Positions 49,100-60,430 of a stretch of DNA of 64,000 nucleotides are shown here, piece by piece (position 1 is the stretch's first letter; each line of letters starts with the position of its first letter). Both the position numbers and the translations under genes were made by a program. Location: positions 62,001 to 126,000 of the forward strand of contig BGZK01001600.1 in assembly GCA_005406025.1 (NCBI GenBank), in the 5' to 3' direction. Source of the stretch: Eumeta japonica (taxonomy: Eukaryota > Arthropoda > Insecta > Lepidoptera > Psychidae). Below the pieces are notes generated by a model, which did no database searches, was not told where the DNA came from, and saw nothing but the letters and a program-made list of their open reading frames with translations.

Positions 49100-49460
49100 T
49101 CATTTTTTTCATATAATCGAAGGCGAACAAGCATGCGGCTCTCTTTACGGCACGCAAATAAAACGAACATTAAAAAAAGACGTTCCATTTCACAGAGCGT
49201 AAATTGAATTCGTTACTAAACGGCCCCGGAAAAGGGGCGGCGCCTTAACGGACGCCTGACCCGCGTAATTACTCCGCGAGTACACTCGTTAAGGAACGGA
49301 ACAGAATGCGTTTCTTTTATGACAGTTCCTTTTCTAAGAAGAAACGGGTTTGTTTTCCGCCTTCGACAAGTGGCAGTCTTCCGCTGGACGACTTCTGGAC
49401 TAGACTGTACTAGGATGTTAAGGATTCGACGTTACTCGAGTTCGCCGAAGATTTCGACAT
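49100..49460. other. GC-rich island, possible conserved noncoding element
   Basis: Repeat-free with GGCCCCGGAAAAGGGGCGGC, then GCC (about 49222-49245), GCGTAATTACTCCGCG and GGCACGCAAATAAAACG. TAATTA and AATAAAAC-type cores sit in CpG-rich DNA. No credible coding frame. Confidence 0.3.
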
Positions 49461-50970
49461 TGATTTAGCTAACGTACATCGTTCTTCAGGGTTCCATATA
49501 GCTGATGGCTGATACAAAACTCAGAAGTAACCGTTCTCGTGCCTATTTGCCTGTCTGTCCGTTTGCCATAGCTCATTTTCTTTGAATTCACTGGACGAAA
49601 TATGTTACGGCTTAGTACACGTATAAAGTACGGTGACTCAAATATAAATTCAGAGCGTAAATAAACGTTTACCGATTTTGGTTTTAGGATAAGGACAATA
49701 TAAGAAAATAGACATTTACCACTTACTTTCAAAACCCTAAGTCTAAAATTTTGGAAAAATTTTGTATATGAAGACTTTACTACTAATTTGCAAAAATAGC
49801 AAGCGACAACCCTATGCTTCTAAATTCTCACGGAAACACAATGTAGTCGTAAAGAAAATGTGTGTGAAAGGTATTGCTTAATATTACCAAGATTTATAGT
49901 ACAGAACCCTTTATACACGAGTCCGACTGGTACTTACGCTTTTTGTGAACAATTAATCCCAGGTTTTACGGCTTTAAAACATTCGCAGTGTGCAATCATA
50001 GTTGCAATCAAAAAATTGACGCATTCAAATTCAATGTTACGACTACAGAAGTAATCAATAACGAATTTAATTTACTGGACTGGGGTCGATTCGACAGAAT
50101 ATGTTGTGAATAGATTCACAGGTTTGAATGTTTTACTCGACTATAACGCATACGATACATAAATTACTTGTATTTATCGTAATAATTTATCGTAATTCCG
50201 ATAAAAATTATTCGTTCTCTAATTTTTAAGAGTCTTTGGCACCTTTTATAATGCCCTTCAAAAGTTAGAAAACGTGTAAAATGAACTGCTATTGGTGACC
50301 GATAAAGTGATTTATTTTCGTAGTGCGTTCCTATTCTGAACAAGACCAGCTATTCAGATAAAGCATCCACCGATTCTGATATGTCTAATATAAATATTAA
50401 TGCTCCCACGTTTGATAGAAGTTCAATTTCTAAATACGAGATTTTAAAACATTTGCCCGATTTAAAGTACGAGAAAGGAGATGGTTTGAATTTCGTTCAA
50501 TTTGTATTCTAAGAAAAATTGAATTTAACAATGATACGAATTTATTTCAGCTCTATAGCATTCTCTTTTAAACTGTCGTGTTCCCTATGAAATGTCAAAT
50601 TGCATATATTACCCACTATACAAAGACGCTTATCGGAATATTATTTGAACGATAAGCTTATGCAGTTATTTATCTAGGTTTCTGGTTGTTTGCTGCAGGA
50701 CAGGCTTATATACCTTAAATCGTGGAAGGTCACTAAATAGAATCCAAATAGAGAAACTTAATACATAGCTCAATTGATGCGTTAGATCAAATGGAAAGGT
50801 TACATAGACATGAATGGAGTAAACTTAAATTCATTGCCACACGTAAGATATTCTAAAATCAAGGCTTATGGTTATAAATACTATTGATATCGTTTAGAGA
50901 CTAAAAATTTAAAAAATAAAAAAAAGTTTAAAAAAAAAGTAAAAAACACGCTTTAATGGTAAATCAAACT
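49461..50970. other. No feature recognised
   Basis: AT-rich; frames at 49469-49732 (-) and 49860-50054 (+) have no motif. Confidence 0.45.
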
Positions 50971-51195
50971 AAAAAGTGAAAAAAAAATCTCAATATAGGA
51001 ATGAACGAAAAATATTAGTATTATTGTGGCAAAGCGTGGGGTGCTCCATAAATCAATTCTCGAAAATATTCGATCAGTACGATTAGTCCAAAATTGTACG
51101 AGAAATATGTCACAAAGCGTCCCACGCTTTTTGCAACAATACTAATATTTTTTGTTCATTATTACTCCTATATTAAGTATTATTATTCACTTTTT
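50971..51195. mobile_element. MITE-like foldback element (about 225 bp)
   Basis: The left arm runs AAAAAGTGAA, CAATATAGGAATGAAC, AAAAATATTAGTATTATTG and AAAGCGTGGGG (50971-51041). The right arm (51121-51195) is its reverse complement with few differences: CCCACGCTTTTTGCAACAAT, ACTAATATTTTTTGTTC, CCTATATT, TTCACTTTTT. The arms are about 70 bp and the centre about 80 bp. No coding sequence. The target duplication is unclear, so the superfamily is open. Confidence 0.75.
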
Positions 51196-51479
51196 ACACG
51201 CCTTTATTTTAGATTTTACATTAATAATGTTGTATAAAACATTTCAAAGTTATCAGTTTCATTACGCGTGAAATGAAAACAATGCTTTGAGACCCCAGTC
51301 TGGAGTCCAGACTACACTTTATTTTTAATCATATGAGACGTAGCATTTTACGATACTGAACTTAAAACGCAATCGTATATTGAATTTAAGTTATCAAATT
51401 CAGTTTAATAAATTGGAGCTATCACAGTTTCACATATCAAATACTTTCAATAACATTTTTGTCAACGCATTTTTACTCC

Positions 51480-51675
51480 GCGTCGGACATATACGCGTTA
51501 CATTAGAGACACCCCAGGGAGTGGTTTTAGTGGGTAAAATCCCACATAACCAGTCTCTAGGTCGCGTGGCCGGGTATCTTTCGTCCGTGAAGATTTCCAC
51601 TTCCTCGAACCAAAAAAATAACATTTTTCACCATCGGTACCAACCGGCGGTGACTGTCGCAAGTTTCATTTGAAT
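51480..51675. other. Unassigned mid-GC sequence, possibly retroelement-derived
   Basis: GTTTTAGTGGGTAAAATCCC, then ACATAACCAGTCTCTAGGTC and GCGTGGCCGGG read like a dispersed repeat, and both strands are open for 64-97 codons. I have a vague memory of such wording in lepidopteran repeats but could not assign a class. Confidence 0.3.
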
Positions 51676-53089
51676 TCGGTTAAACCATTTCATTTATATG
51701 TAACTTACGTATCACGTTTGATTCAGAAACGACTTCGACAATATAGATGAAATTTTGTTCTTAGATAGAGTTTTACGTGCTAAGTTAATTTCAATAGGTG
51801 TTCTTCCTTTGAAAGAAAAAATGCAGGTAAATGTGGGAAATGAAATTGAGGCTACAGTATGATCAGTGTCGTGGTCTATTAGAAGTATTATTATGAACCA
51901 ATGCGCTAAAGTTAATTAACTAAAATAATAATTCCAAAATAAAAAAAAAAAATAGCAAAATTTCTCATTTGACATTTCTAAACGATTTAAATCATTTATT
52001 TCACTTTAAAACTTATAAACGTTGCACTTAAATAGAAAATAATGAATAGTTGTAATGTGGATTATTGGAAATGAACCCAAGCAATTTTCCCGTGAGAAGT
52101 TAAAACATTCCCACGCTGAGCTCGAAGAACGCCTAGCAAAGCTAGGTCGCTCAGTACTGTATATGCATATATGAAACATGAGTGTTATGTTTTAAAAGGC
52201 GAAATATTTTCTTCAATCTTTGTAAAGCCGTATATAAAGAACAGTAATTAAATTCAATAAGAAAAGCGATCAGTTCAAATAATATATGGCTGATTTGATC
52301 GCATAATTAAAAACGAAACGCGTCTAAATTAATCACTTTATTACTATTACGTCATAACTACATCGGTGCATACGAATATGCATCATGCACATTCCGATAT
52401 CACAGATGTGCAACATTTTGTACCTATTTTAGGTATAGCTATTTTATGTAAGATATTAGCGAGTTTATGACGCTAAACTTAATTTCTGATGAAAATTAAA
52501 AGCATTATGCATTAACACTATTAAACGACTAATGCCGTTATTATCTTTAAAATAATTTAAATAACGTATTATTTCATTTAAGAAATTTCAAATAAGAAAA
52601 TTAAATGATTTAACTGTCTTTGGAATAATTAAAAACAATGATTAATAATTATAAGAATAAATAAGACATATCTAAAATAATTAACTTTAGTAAATGTTTT
52701 TTATATTATTTTATTTTATATTATTATTGTTATAAAATAATCCTCTAGAATCTTAAATACTTTTCAGTTGCCTTGATGACACGCAATATTGTCTTTATTA
52801 TAGTTATAATATTAGAAGTAACTCTTTTCTGTGAAATAAATAACTTACATTATGTCAACGAAATCAAAGAGATTACGTCCGAAGAAATTAAAATAAGACC
52901 GAAAATTTCGGTAAAATCAGTTTCCATGATCTCCATCTATTGTAGTGTCGAAAAATACGAAGATGTAAAATAGAGAAATCAGTGTGAATTAATTTATTTG
53001 CCGCAGTCTTATATAAAACAACCTCGTTACACGTCACAGTCGCTGCATTTTTTATAGTGTATGCATTTCAACATGCACTTCTGCTCGTT
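51676..53089. other. AT-rich, no feature recognised apart from a short ORF
   Basis: A small frame at 52776-52973 is listed separately. Otherwise nothing was seen. Confidence 0.45.
52776..52973 (+). CDS. Short ORF of unknown function, doubtful
   Basis: ATG at 52776 opens 65 codons. The first 18 residues (MTRNIVFIIVIILEVTLF) look like a signal peptide or membrane anchor, followed by a charged stretch. A good 3' splice site, ATACTTTTCAG (to 52767), lies 8 bases before the ATG, so it could be the start of an exon. Against it: no similarity that I recognise, strongly AT-rich codons, and hydrophobic runs arise easily in such DNA. Probably chance. Confidence 0.15.
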   Translation: MTRNIVFIIVIILEVTLFCEINNLHYVNEIKEITSEEIKIRPKISVKSVSMISIYCSVEKYEDVK

Positions 53090-53345
53090 GACTACTCTAT
53101 GCAGTGTGCTCATCGGGCATGAAATCGGAAGCAATATTTAAATCGATCCCCTTCATTCCGCTAACGCGGCAAAACGCGAGCCGGTTACACAACGCGGCGC
53201 CCCCTTTTGTGTTATATCATTAACGTTTGCGCGAGCGCAAATAAACGTATTCGCCTATGGATAAGCGAGCGCGTTCTGTTAGAGTTACGTAATGCGCGGG
53301 CGTTTATAAAACCGAATTAAATTTCTCGACTTGACAAGCGCTCTA
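53090..53345. other. GC-rich island, possible conserved noncoding element
   Basis: Repeat-free: CGCTAACGCGGCAAAACGCG, CACAACGCGGCGCCCCC, TTTGCGCGAGCGCAAATAAA and GCGCGGGCGTTTATAAAACC. TTTGCGCGAGCGCAAA is nearly palindromic (about 53226-53241). TTTATAAAAC resembles a TATA-like or Hox-type core. No coding frame. Confidence 0.3.
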
Positions 53346-54397
53346 TAAAAAATTCTAACTATTGAGTTGTGCAGGTAAAATTGCAAAGATATCGGTCGCG
53401 TGATCACGTATACCTTTTAAAATTTAGATCTGATATAAAATGCTATACGCAGTGGTTGAGAAAATGTTTCGTAATGGATTTCTCAATAGTGGGACTATCA
53501 AATTCTTATTTGACATTCGACCGCTTTTTACACCAATAACGATGTCGAAAATGTAAATATTCGTTAAATATAAAATATGTATTTATTTTAAATATTTTTA
53601 TGTTAGGTCGAAACAAATAAATCGATTACATATCGCCCTATATCATTAAAAAATATGTAAATTCTACAATTCACTCCTACTGTATGACAGAAGTCTTCTC
53701 TGAAAATAAAATGCTAAGCTATAGACAGGTATACAAACAACATCAAATACACGAGGCATATACTTCTTAGAAATTTCAAACTTGTTTAAAATTTTTGACA
53801 ATTAAATTTTCACCGCTCAAATCTGTAGAAAGCAGGGAAAGCGTATTGAATGAAAATCGACCAAAATTTAATATATTAATATAAAATAAATAGCACATTA
53901 ATCTTAACGTCAAATGTTAAGAGAAGAAGTATTCGATTCTTCCATAGGCGGGTGAAATGCTATCAATTGCATCTTGCATTGGCGAGAACGAGATTAGGGA
54001 GTTGTCGATAAAAGATGACAACAAAACAAAAATAAACCAAAGCAATCCTCACGACAATTTGTGGTTTCGACAATGACCATACTTATACCACTGCGTTTCA
54101 TAGTTTTTATACTTATTTCATGCGATATACCGTGCGTTTACGCATTCCATTTACTTTATTCAATATTTGATAATGTACAATTTTCTATCACTTCCGCGAC
54201 ACCGTCTGCATTTCCTTCTTTAACTCTGTATGTTCCTTACATTTTATCGCCATCAACGTTACATACACCATATAAAGTCTGTGTGCACTCCACAATTTAC
54301 GACTCCACGTCAAGTATCCAACGATCGGCTCACGAGAAATCTAAAAGAGAAAGGACGAAAAAAGAAAACAGGAAAACATCGAGGACGATGGCCAAGG
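53346..54397. other. No gene recognised
   Basis: The plus frame 54061-54447 is open for 128 codons, but from a GTG, with an unremarkable sequence ending in a lysine/arginine-rich tail. I do not consider it a gene. Confidence 0.4.
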
Positions 54398-54441
54398 AAA
54401 GGATTGGGCCAATAAACTGTGGTTTATTGGTCCAATCCTTT
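54398..54441. repeat. 20-bp stem hairpin with 4-nt loop
   Basis: AAAGGATTGGGCCAATAAAC (54398-54417) pairs with GTTTATTGGTCCAATCCTTT (54422-54441), with a single G-T position and loop TGTG. The stem is longer and less AT-biased than others in the window. It could be an inverted duplication or the end of a foldback element; the stem is short for a canonical microRNA precursor. Confidence 0.75.
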
Positions 54442-55350
54442 ATATAATGACGTGCGACGGAATCTAAATATTAAAGTCAGTGGATTTCAAAATATATCGT
54501 AAAAGTACATCATATCAAGTATCTCATAAAGCGAATATTATGGTTCTGAAATGACGAGGAAAAATCAGATAAGCCGCTGTAGCATTATCATTTAATATTT
54601 AAAGTTTAACCGTGATTATCTATTTCTTTTAAACTAATTTTATTAATTTAAGAATAAATTGTCTTAAATTGTGAAAATTGCACGAAAATTCGTCTTTTGT
54701 TTCTATTATGAAAATTATTATTCAGCTTATTGAATTAAAATGACTTCGCTTAGAACTGCGCAGTTTTGATCTCGCAAGGAGTCATTTTATTATTCATACG
54801 AATTTTGTTTAACATTGAAAAATATTTGTCAAACTTTCTATTATCGTGTTAATTATTCTCAGTTCAGCAAATTTACTTTTCTATTTTTCTATTCGTTCCC
54901 TTAAATTTAATATTCTTTGAGTTTATGTACATAGCTCAAATTATTTCACATACTAGGAATCTTGGCTTTGTCGTATCAGATCAAATACAAAAATTGAATA
55001 TGTATAAAATTATATAATATAAAGAATAAATATAATATTTAAATATGTTTACGACAAATGCGAACCGACCTCATGCTAATAACGAAAATAAAAATTGTAT
55101 ATGCATTTTAATCGGTTGTATAAAGTCAGAAACTCTTCATGGGACTCTGTATGCGCTTGTTCAATGACGTGTCTGTAGAAATTCAAATCTTGCCTTTAAA
55201 TGAATTAAAAAATCAATGAACATATTATTAATTAATAATAAATATTTATTGAGTAAAAAGGGATACTATAAATTTTTAATGTTTTAAAAATAAATATTAA
55301 TGGACATAACGAGCAGGACTTCCTATCTGGTTGTTTCTTTCTGAAAAAAA
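54442..55350. other. No feature recognised
   Basis: AT-rich DNA, no repeat end or frame of note. Confidence 0.45.
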
Positions 55351-56110
55351 TTTTAACTTCCCGCTATGAAAATTGATAATTTTTTAAAATTTTCGGGAAG
55401 TTATTGGTTTCAGCCCATTTTTCAAAAATCGAGTTCTCATCAGATCTCGATGTTATGAGTGTCTAGGAAACTTCCCTGATCATCCCTGTGATGATGTCCG
55501 TATGTCTGTGTCGATGTGTGTGTGTATGTGTGAATGTATGTAAACCTCTTATAACTTTTAAACCGCTTGACCAATTCAAGCCCACTAAACGGCATTCCAA
55601 AGAGTTTCACCAAACTTAGATTTTCTGAAAGTTTGGGTCGATTTGGATTGGCAGGTTTTGAGAAATTTTCAAAAAACTTAGAAAAAAAATTTTTAAAAGT
55701 GTGTTTTTCAAAATAAATATAAAATGGCGTGACCGATCAATTCCAAAATATAATCAGCTCTGAACCTATTAAAAACACGTCGATTGCCGTAAACCGGGTC
55801 AAAATCGGTTGATTCGTTTGTCAGAAATCGTTGTCGAAAGTAATCGAAAAAAACAGTTTTTTTTTGGAATAACTACGAAACAGCTTGACCGACCGATTTC
55901 AAATTCTAACCAACTCTTGACCCTGTAAAAACACGTCGATTGCCGTAAATTGGGTCAAAATTGGTTGATTCGTTTGCGAGAAATCGTTGTCGAAAAAAAT
56001 CGAAACAAACCGTTTTCTTACTCAAAAAATCGCGTCAAATCCCGTATATTTTCGAGTGTTTTGAACTCAAAAATAGCGGGAAGTTTCAGGGTTGGCCTAC
56101 GGGGTTAACC
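55351..56110 (+). repeat. Dispersed repeat family, copy A, better preserved
   Basis: AACTTCCCGCTAT at 55355 has its exact inverse ATAGCGGGAAGTT at 56073-56085. The left end also folds on itself (ACTTCCCG with CGGGAAGT around an AT-rich loop, 55356-55403). A TGTGTGTATGTG simple tract follows at about 55505-55545. Inside, a block containing AACACGTCGATTGCCGTAAA, then GGGTCAAAATCGGTTGATTC, occurs twice with a 156-bp period (55775 and 55931). Copy B at 3.7-4.5 kb matches both ends, and the match goes past the inverted ends to GGGGTTAAC. No coding frame. Confidence 0.7.
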
Positions 56111-56255
56111 TATTTTTTTATTGTAAGGGTAAGCATTTGTATTTGAAAATAGCTACCCTTAAGTGTTTTACTCGTTCTTCTTGAGGCAAAAATCACCTTC
56201 CGAAAGACTGATTTGTATTTCCTGAGTCGTGTAAAATAAAGATGTCTTTGAATGT

Positions 56256-56430
56256 TTTTTTTTTACTCCTTGCCAAAGTAGCAAAACGGAAACCTTTTAG
56301 TGTTTCGTCATGTCCGTCCATATGTCACAGATAATTTATAAAAAAACTAAAGTTAATGAAATTTATAGCGTAGTGTCTCATATAAGCCGCTACTTGATTT
56401 GGTGGTTAAATAACAAAAGTAAATATTTCA
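56256..56430 (-). repeat. Antisense copy of the GGTTCCG-type repeat tail
   Basis: On the minus strand, CAAGTAGCGGCTTATATGAG, then ATGGACGGACATGACGAAAC and AGGTTTCCGTTTTGC follow the tail at 23.1-23.3 kb block for block. The terminal hairpin has decayed. Related transposon sequence may extend to about 56,960 (GGGCGACTAAAGTACTATTA, then TGTCCGGGAGACATGG), but that part has no second copy in the window to confirm it. Confidence 0.6.
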
Positions 56431-57177
56431 AGGAGGTACATCATACATATCTGCTAAAAAAAAATTAATAAACATCAAAAAACACTTTAAGGTTTTTAAG
56501 CAATTTTTATCATTACAATTACGTGTAAAAGTTCGGAAATAAACGCCCCGAAAGTTGTACAAATTGTGCCCTCCCCTCTGTTTTGTAAACTGTGAATCCA
56601 AAAAATATGAAAAAAATTACCGAGGTTCAAAGAAAGTTATTTTGAATATGGTTGAATAAATTGTTTTTGTGTTTTTGAGTTATAACCAAAAAACTGCGCT
56701 TCTCAATAAAGTATATATGTGCCATGAAGATACGCTCTTTTGCTGATGCATTTTAGTTTACACTAGTTTAATAGTAATAGTTGACACAACTATTTATTTT
56801 CCAAGTTATGGGCGACTAAAGTACTATTATGTCCGGGAGACATGGGAAAAGTATAACAACGTACTTTTTTCATCTGTAGTGCATTTCTTTGTAATAATAG
56901 CTTCGGAATCCTATGATGAACATGATTCGAAATGCTCTTGGCTAGTTTTTTTTCGTTATATGTATAAAATTAGTTTATTAAAGACTTAAAATGGAAAACT
57001 TCTTCTTAAAATCTGAAAAAATCAAATAATAATCATAAAGAAATTAACTACATCAATGGCATTATTATTCATTCCAAACGTACGTAAAATAGTAATGGAA
57101 AGATATTTTTACCAAAATGCTGACGCAGTCCTGTCCGCGGCTACCGCCACACTTTCTCAGTAACTAGCGTCGAGAGA

Positions 57178-57210
57178 GACAGAGAGAGAGAGAGAGAGAG
57201 AAAGAGTCGA
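57178..57210. repeat. (GA)n microsatellite
   Basis: AGAGAGACAGAGAGAGAGAG, then AGAGAGAGAAAGAG; simple dinucleotide repeat with few interruptions. Confidence 0.9.
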
Positions 57211-57446
57211 ACGGAGGGGGCATAACGCTTTTTCCTTACATAACGATTTCTACTAACAAACACCTACTTCAAGCCGCATTATGGCACTTCGTCCTTAAAA
57301 TATTCACATAGCAAGATTAGAGAGCATAAAAAGTAGATCTTTGAAAGATGTATAACCAAAATTGATTTGATAACTAACTTTTAGAAAATAGGAAAAGTAC
57401 ATAAAAATTAAGCATTCTCTCCTTTATTTAAAGTTGGTCAATTAAT

Positions 57447-57484
57447 AACTGCTATATATATATATATATATATATATAGCAGTT
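57447..57484. repeat. 38-bp perfect palindrome around (TA)n
   Basis: AACTGC, an uninterrupted TA run, then GCAGTT. The whole unit equals its own reverse complement and could extrude as a cruciform. Confidence 0.9.
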
Positions 57485-58619
57485 TACCTGAAATGATAAG
57501 AGAACACATAAATAAGGATACCTGACTGTCAATTAACCTTTTATTCGCCTACTTTAAAGATACATTAGTATTCTTACATGGCATATACCTATCAACGACG
57601 TCATATATGGTTTAAGTACTGGTTCAATTTTTTTCTAACAGTTATAGATATATGTCACGTGCACAGTTTAAAATTTAAATATATTATTCCTCAATGTCGC
57701 GAACTTTCCTAATATAACATAATATAATAAATGTAATACAAGCAGGCTCACTTACCAAGAGTTCTGCACCACAACACAGAACTTTAATACAAATATGTTT
57801 TTTACTCTATTTGATTTTATTGTTTTATTTGTTTTTGAGCACAGTTTTGCACTATAAATTCACCAAAGATTGAAAGCTTATGGAGTGTCAGGTTTGTAAG
57901 AAATCATGATTTCTGAATAACTGAATTAATTAAGATGACTGGGAAAAAACGGTGTGAAAGCGGCGTTCTCTGAGGCCTTGTTCTCTTATTTTTTTAAAAA
58001 AAAATCACTAACGTAGATAAATACATATTTTTCTAAAATATTAAATGAACTCTGATTTTATTGCTATCTTTGCATCATTTACGTTGAAAAAGAACTTTGT
58101 TCCTAAGAAGGGTCTCTCAACCGCACATTCAATTTTGTTGCAATATTTTTATGATACCTACCATATATCTGAGCTATTCTGAAAATATTTTACCTGACTA
58201 CCTGTAACGATTGAAACCACAAACGAAAATTTGAAATGGGCCAAACGGATACACACAGACGACAATGGGTTACTGATAAGTTTATGAAACTGTAAAAAGG
58301 GCCATACGAAACTGGTAGTCGTTCGTAAAAAAGAAATAATGAAAAAAGTATTATGCTACTATGAATCTTTGATTTTTATCGTTTGTTAATAGAATAGAAA
58401 ATTTTGGAGAATGCATACAAGGTCCCGACGAATCAGCGAAAAAACACCATCTGACTTCTCCTATTAGGATACAGTTTTCTGTAACACTTCACCGAAATTG
58501 TCGAACGGTACGGGGCAACCTTTGACAGTAGGCCAAACTTTAGTGTGCAAATACATTCCGTATTTTAAAGCAGTTATTTTAAATTCGTATTCATATTTTT
58601 GTCGATTGATATCAGACTT
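57485..58619. other. No feature recognised
   Basis: AT-rich. The frames on both strands near 58464-58731 overlap the hAT-like end described next and show no domain. Confidence 0.4.
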
Positions 58620-58634
58620 GAAATTTTCAAAATG

Positions 58635-58712
58635 TCTCGCGGGCCGGATCAAATCTTACAGCGGGCCGGATGCAGCCCGCGAGCCGGTGGTTGTCCACAT
58701 ATGCTCTAGGGT
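58635..58712 (+). mobile_element. hAT-like transposon end, tentative
   Basis: GCGGGCCGGATCAAATC, then AGCGGGCCGGATGCAGCCCG, then CGAGCCGGTGGTTGTCCAC resembles the right end of a group of hAT elements that reads GCGGGCCG...GGCCCGCGGGCC...TTGCCCACCCCTG. The final inverted repeat is decayed and the partner end was not found in the window. Confidence 0.35.
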
Positions 58713-60430
58713 ATATCGAAAACCTAGGTAATATAAGATTTTTTCTAGAGTTGACTAAAATGGATACAACACCCCTGCATTAGTGCATGTATATATGTAC
58801 AAATATTAATTTCATGACATGTGTTATATTAGAAAAGGGGGCCATTTGTGTCACTAACAAAGAAACGAAAATTTTCAAAGTGTATCATATGAAATTTTTC
58901 TACTTCAGTATTTCAAATCGCCTATTGAAACTGAAAAAGAATAAAATAGAATTTCAAATTCAACTAGCCAGATGACTCAACAGAGCTGTGAACTAGAAAA
59001 TTGATTCAGAAATCGTTTTGAACGTCTGAAGCGAATAAAATCATGTGGTATCGCAAATATCGAGCTGATACTCAATCAGCTTTCCAAGAATTTATAACGG
59101 AATACTTTAGTGAATAAGCAAGTTCTAATCACTCTCTTAGGATGGAGTACTACTTAGTAGAATTTGAATTAAATGCTCGTTTGAAGCGATTCGATCAAAG
59201 TCCGCGCTCTGAGTTTGTTAAAATCTCTATGAGGCACAGTCATCGTCGAATTCTACTGGGAAACATGTCAGAAATGGAGGCGTCGGTGTTGGAAATTGTC
59301 CCTTGTCGAATGGATTATTAAAAATAGTTTTATTGCTAGTCTCCAAAAGTGGCTCATGAGATAAAACTAGCAATTTTTAAATTTCGCTGTCTATCTTTGA
59401 AAAATTTCAAGTTCCACTCCTTCGTAATAAAATTATATTGTATCAGTATTATGAGGGAGTAACTACTATTGTTGTTATAAATAATTATTACATTGACTTA
59501 TCTAGTTTTTGTTTCAATAACATTTTATGAACAACATCAGCTCAAGCTCCTAGACAACAATCAGCCTTCAGGCCGTGTGCTGAAAATTGTAACTGCTACG
59601 TGGTGTTCTGATTCGTGTTGGCGTCGTCCAAGACTCGGTTTGGAGTCATGTTTCGTGGTCACAAATAAAGTAACTTTTGTTGCTCGTTACAAGCTCTGCA
59701 TAAATATTCAATAAAGTATTGAATATATGTATTCAATACTTTATATATTGAATTTAATACATTGTATATATATGAATGATATTGAATTGAATATATTGAA
59801 TATTCAATAAATCTTCCACCACAGCACTGCGAGCATGACAGCTGACTTGCTTATAGTCAAAAAAGAAAACGGTCTCTCGGGTCACGAAGCTTCATTTTTG
59901 ACTACCAACGGTCTAGCATAAATTCTAAAAAAAAAGTATCTTTATGCAATCGTTATTGACACTTCAACATATGAAAAAGATAGTCAAATAGAGAGACTTT
60001 TCTTTAGGCGTCATGCTAGGCCCGCCGGGTTTACAGCTCTTAACAGTCCATGATACGATTATTCTATTCCAGATATCCGATTCATTTACGACTGAGACAC
60101 ATTTAATTTTTTAGTTCGTAGGTAGATACATGCTAACAGGAAAATTATCAAATGCATTGCTTTTAATTCTATGCTTAATTTTTTTATGTTTATAGTCAAT
60201 GTTTTATAAGATTAAAAGTGGAGGGTCTTAACAAAGAAACGGAGTGGAAATATTTGACAATATGATTGATTAATTTTGTCTTTTATTTATAATTATTTGC
60301 TCAGGTTAATGTACAAATATCACACATAATAAACAGTAAGACATTTTTATTATTATTATTATTTTGTTTACTTTCGAAAAATTATAATATTTTTTAATTT
60401 TATTTTTCCTTAAAATTAAATATGTTAAAA
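58713..60430. other. Unassigned; broken frame at 59.04-59.32 kb and a hairpin
   Basis: From 59043 a plus frame reads MWYRKYRADTQSAFQEF and so on, a stop, then MEYYLVEFELNARLKRFDQS and KISMRHSHRRILLGNMSEME to 59321, with one internal stop in about 95 codons. It looks like real but decayed coding sequence, probably transposon-derived; I do not recognise the family. A perfect 15-bp hairpin, ATAAAGTATTGAATA / TATTCAATACTTTAT, lies at 59711-59744. A TTA microsatellite lies at 60346-60363. Confidence 0.35.

Noticed and set aside
54061..54447. 128-codon open frame
   Set aside because: It begins at GTG, has unremarkable sequence and runs into a foldback hairpin; no family resemblance.
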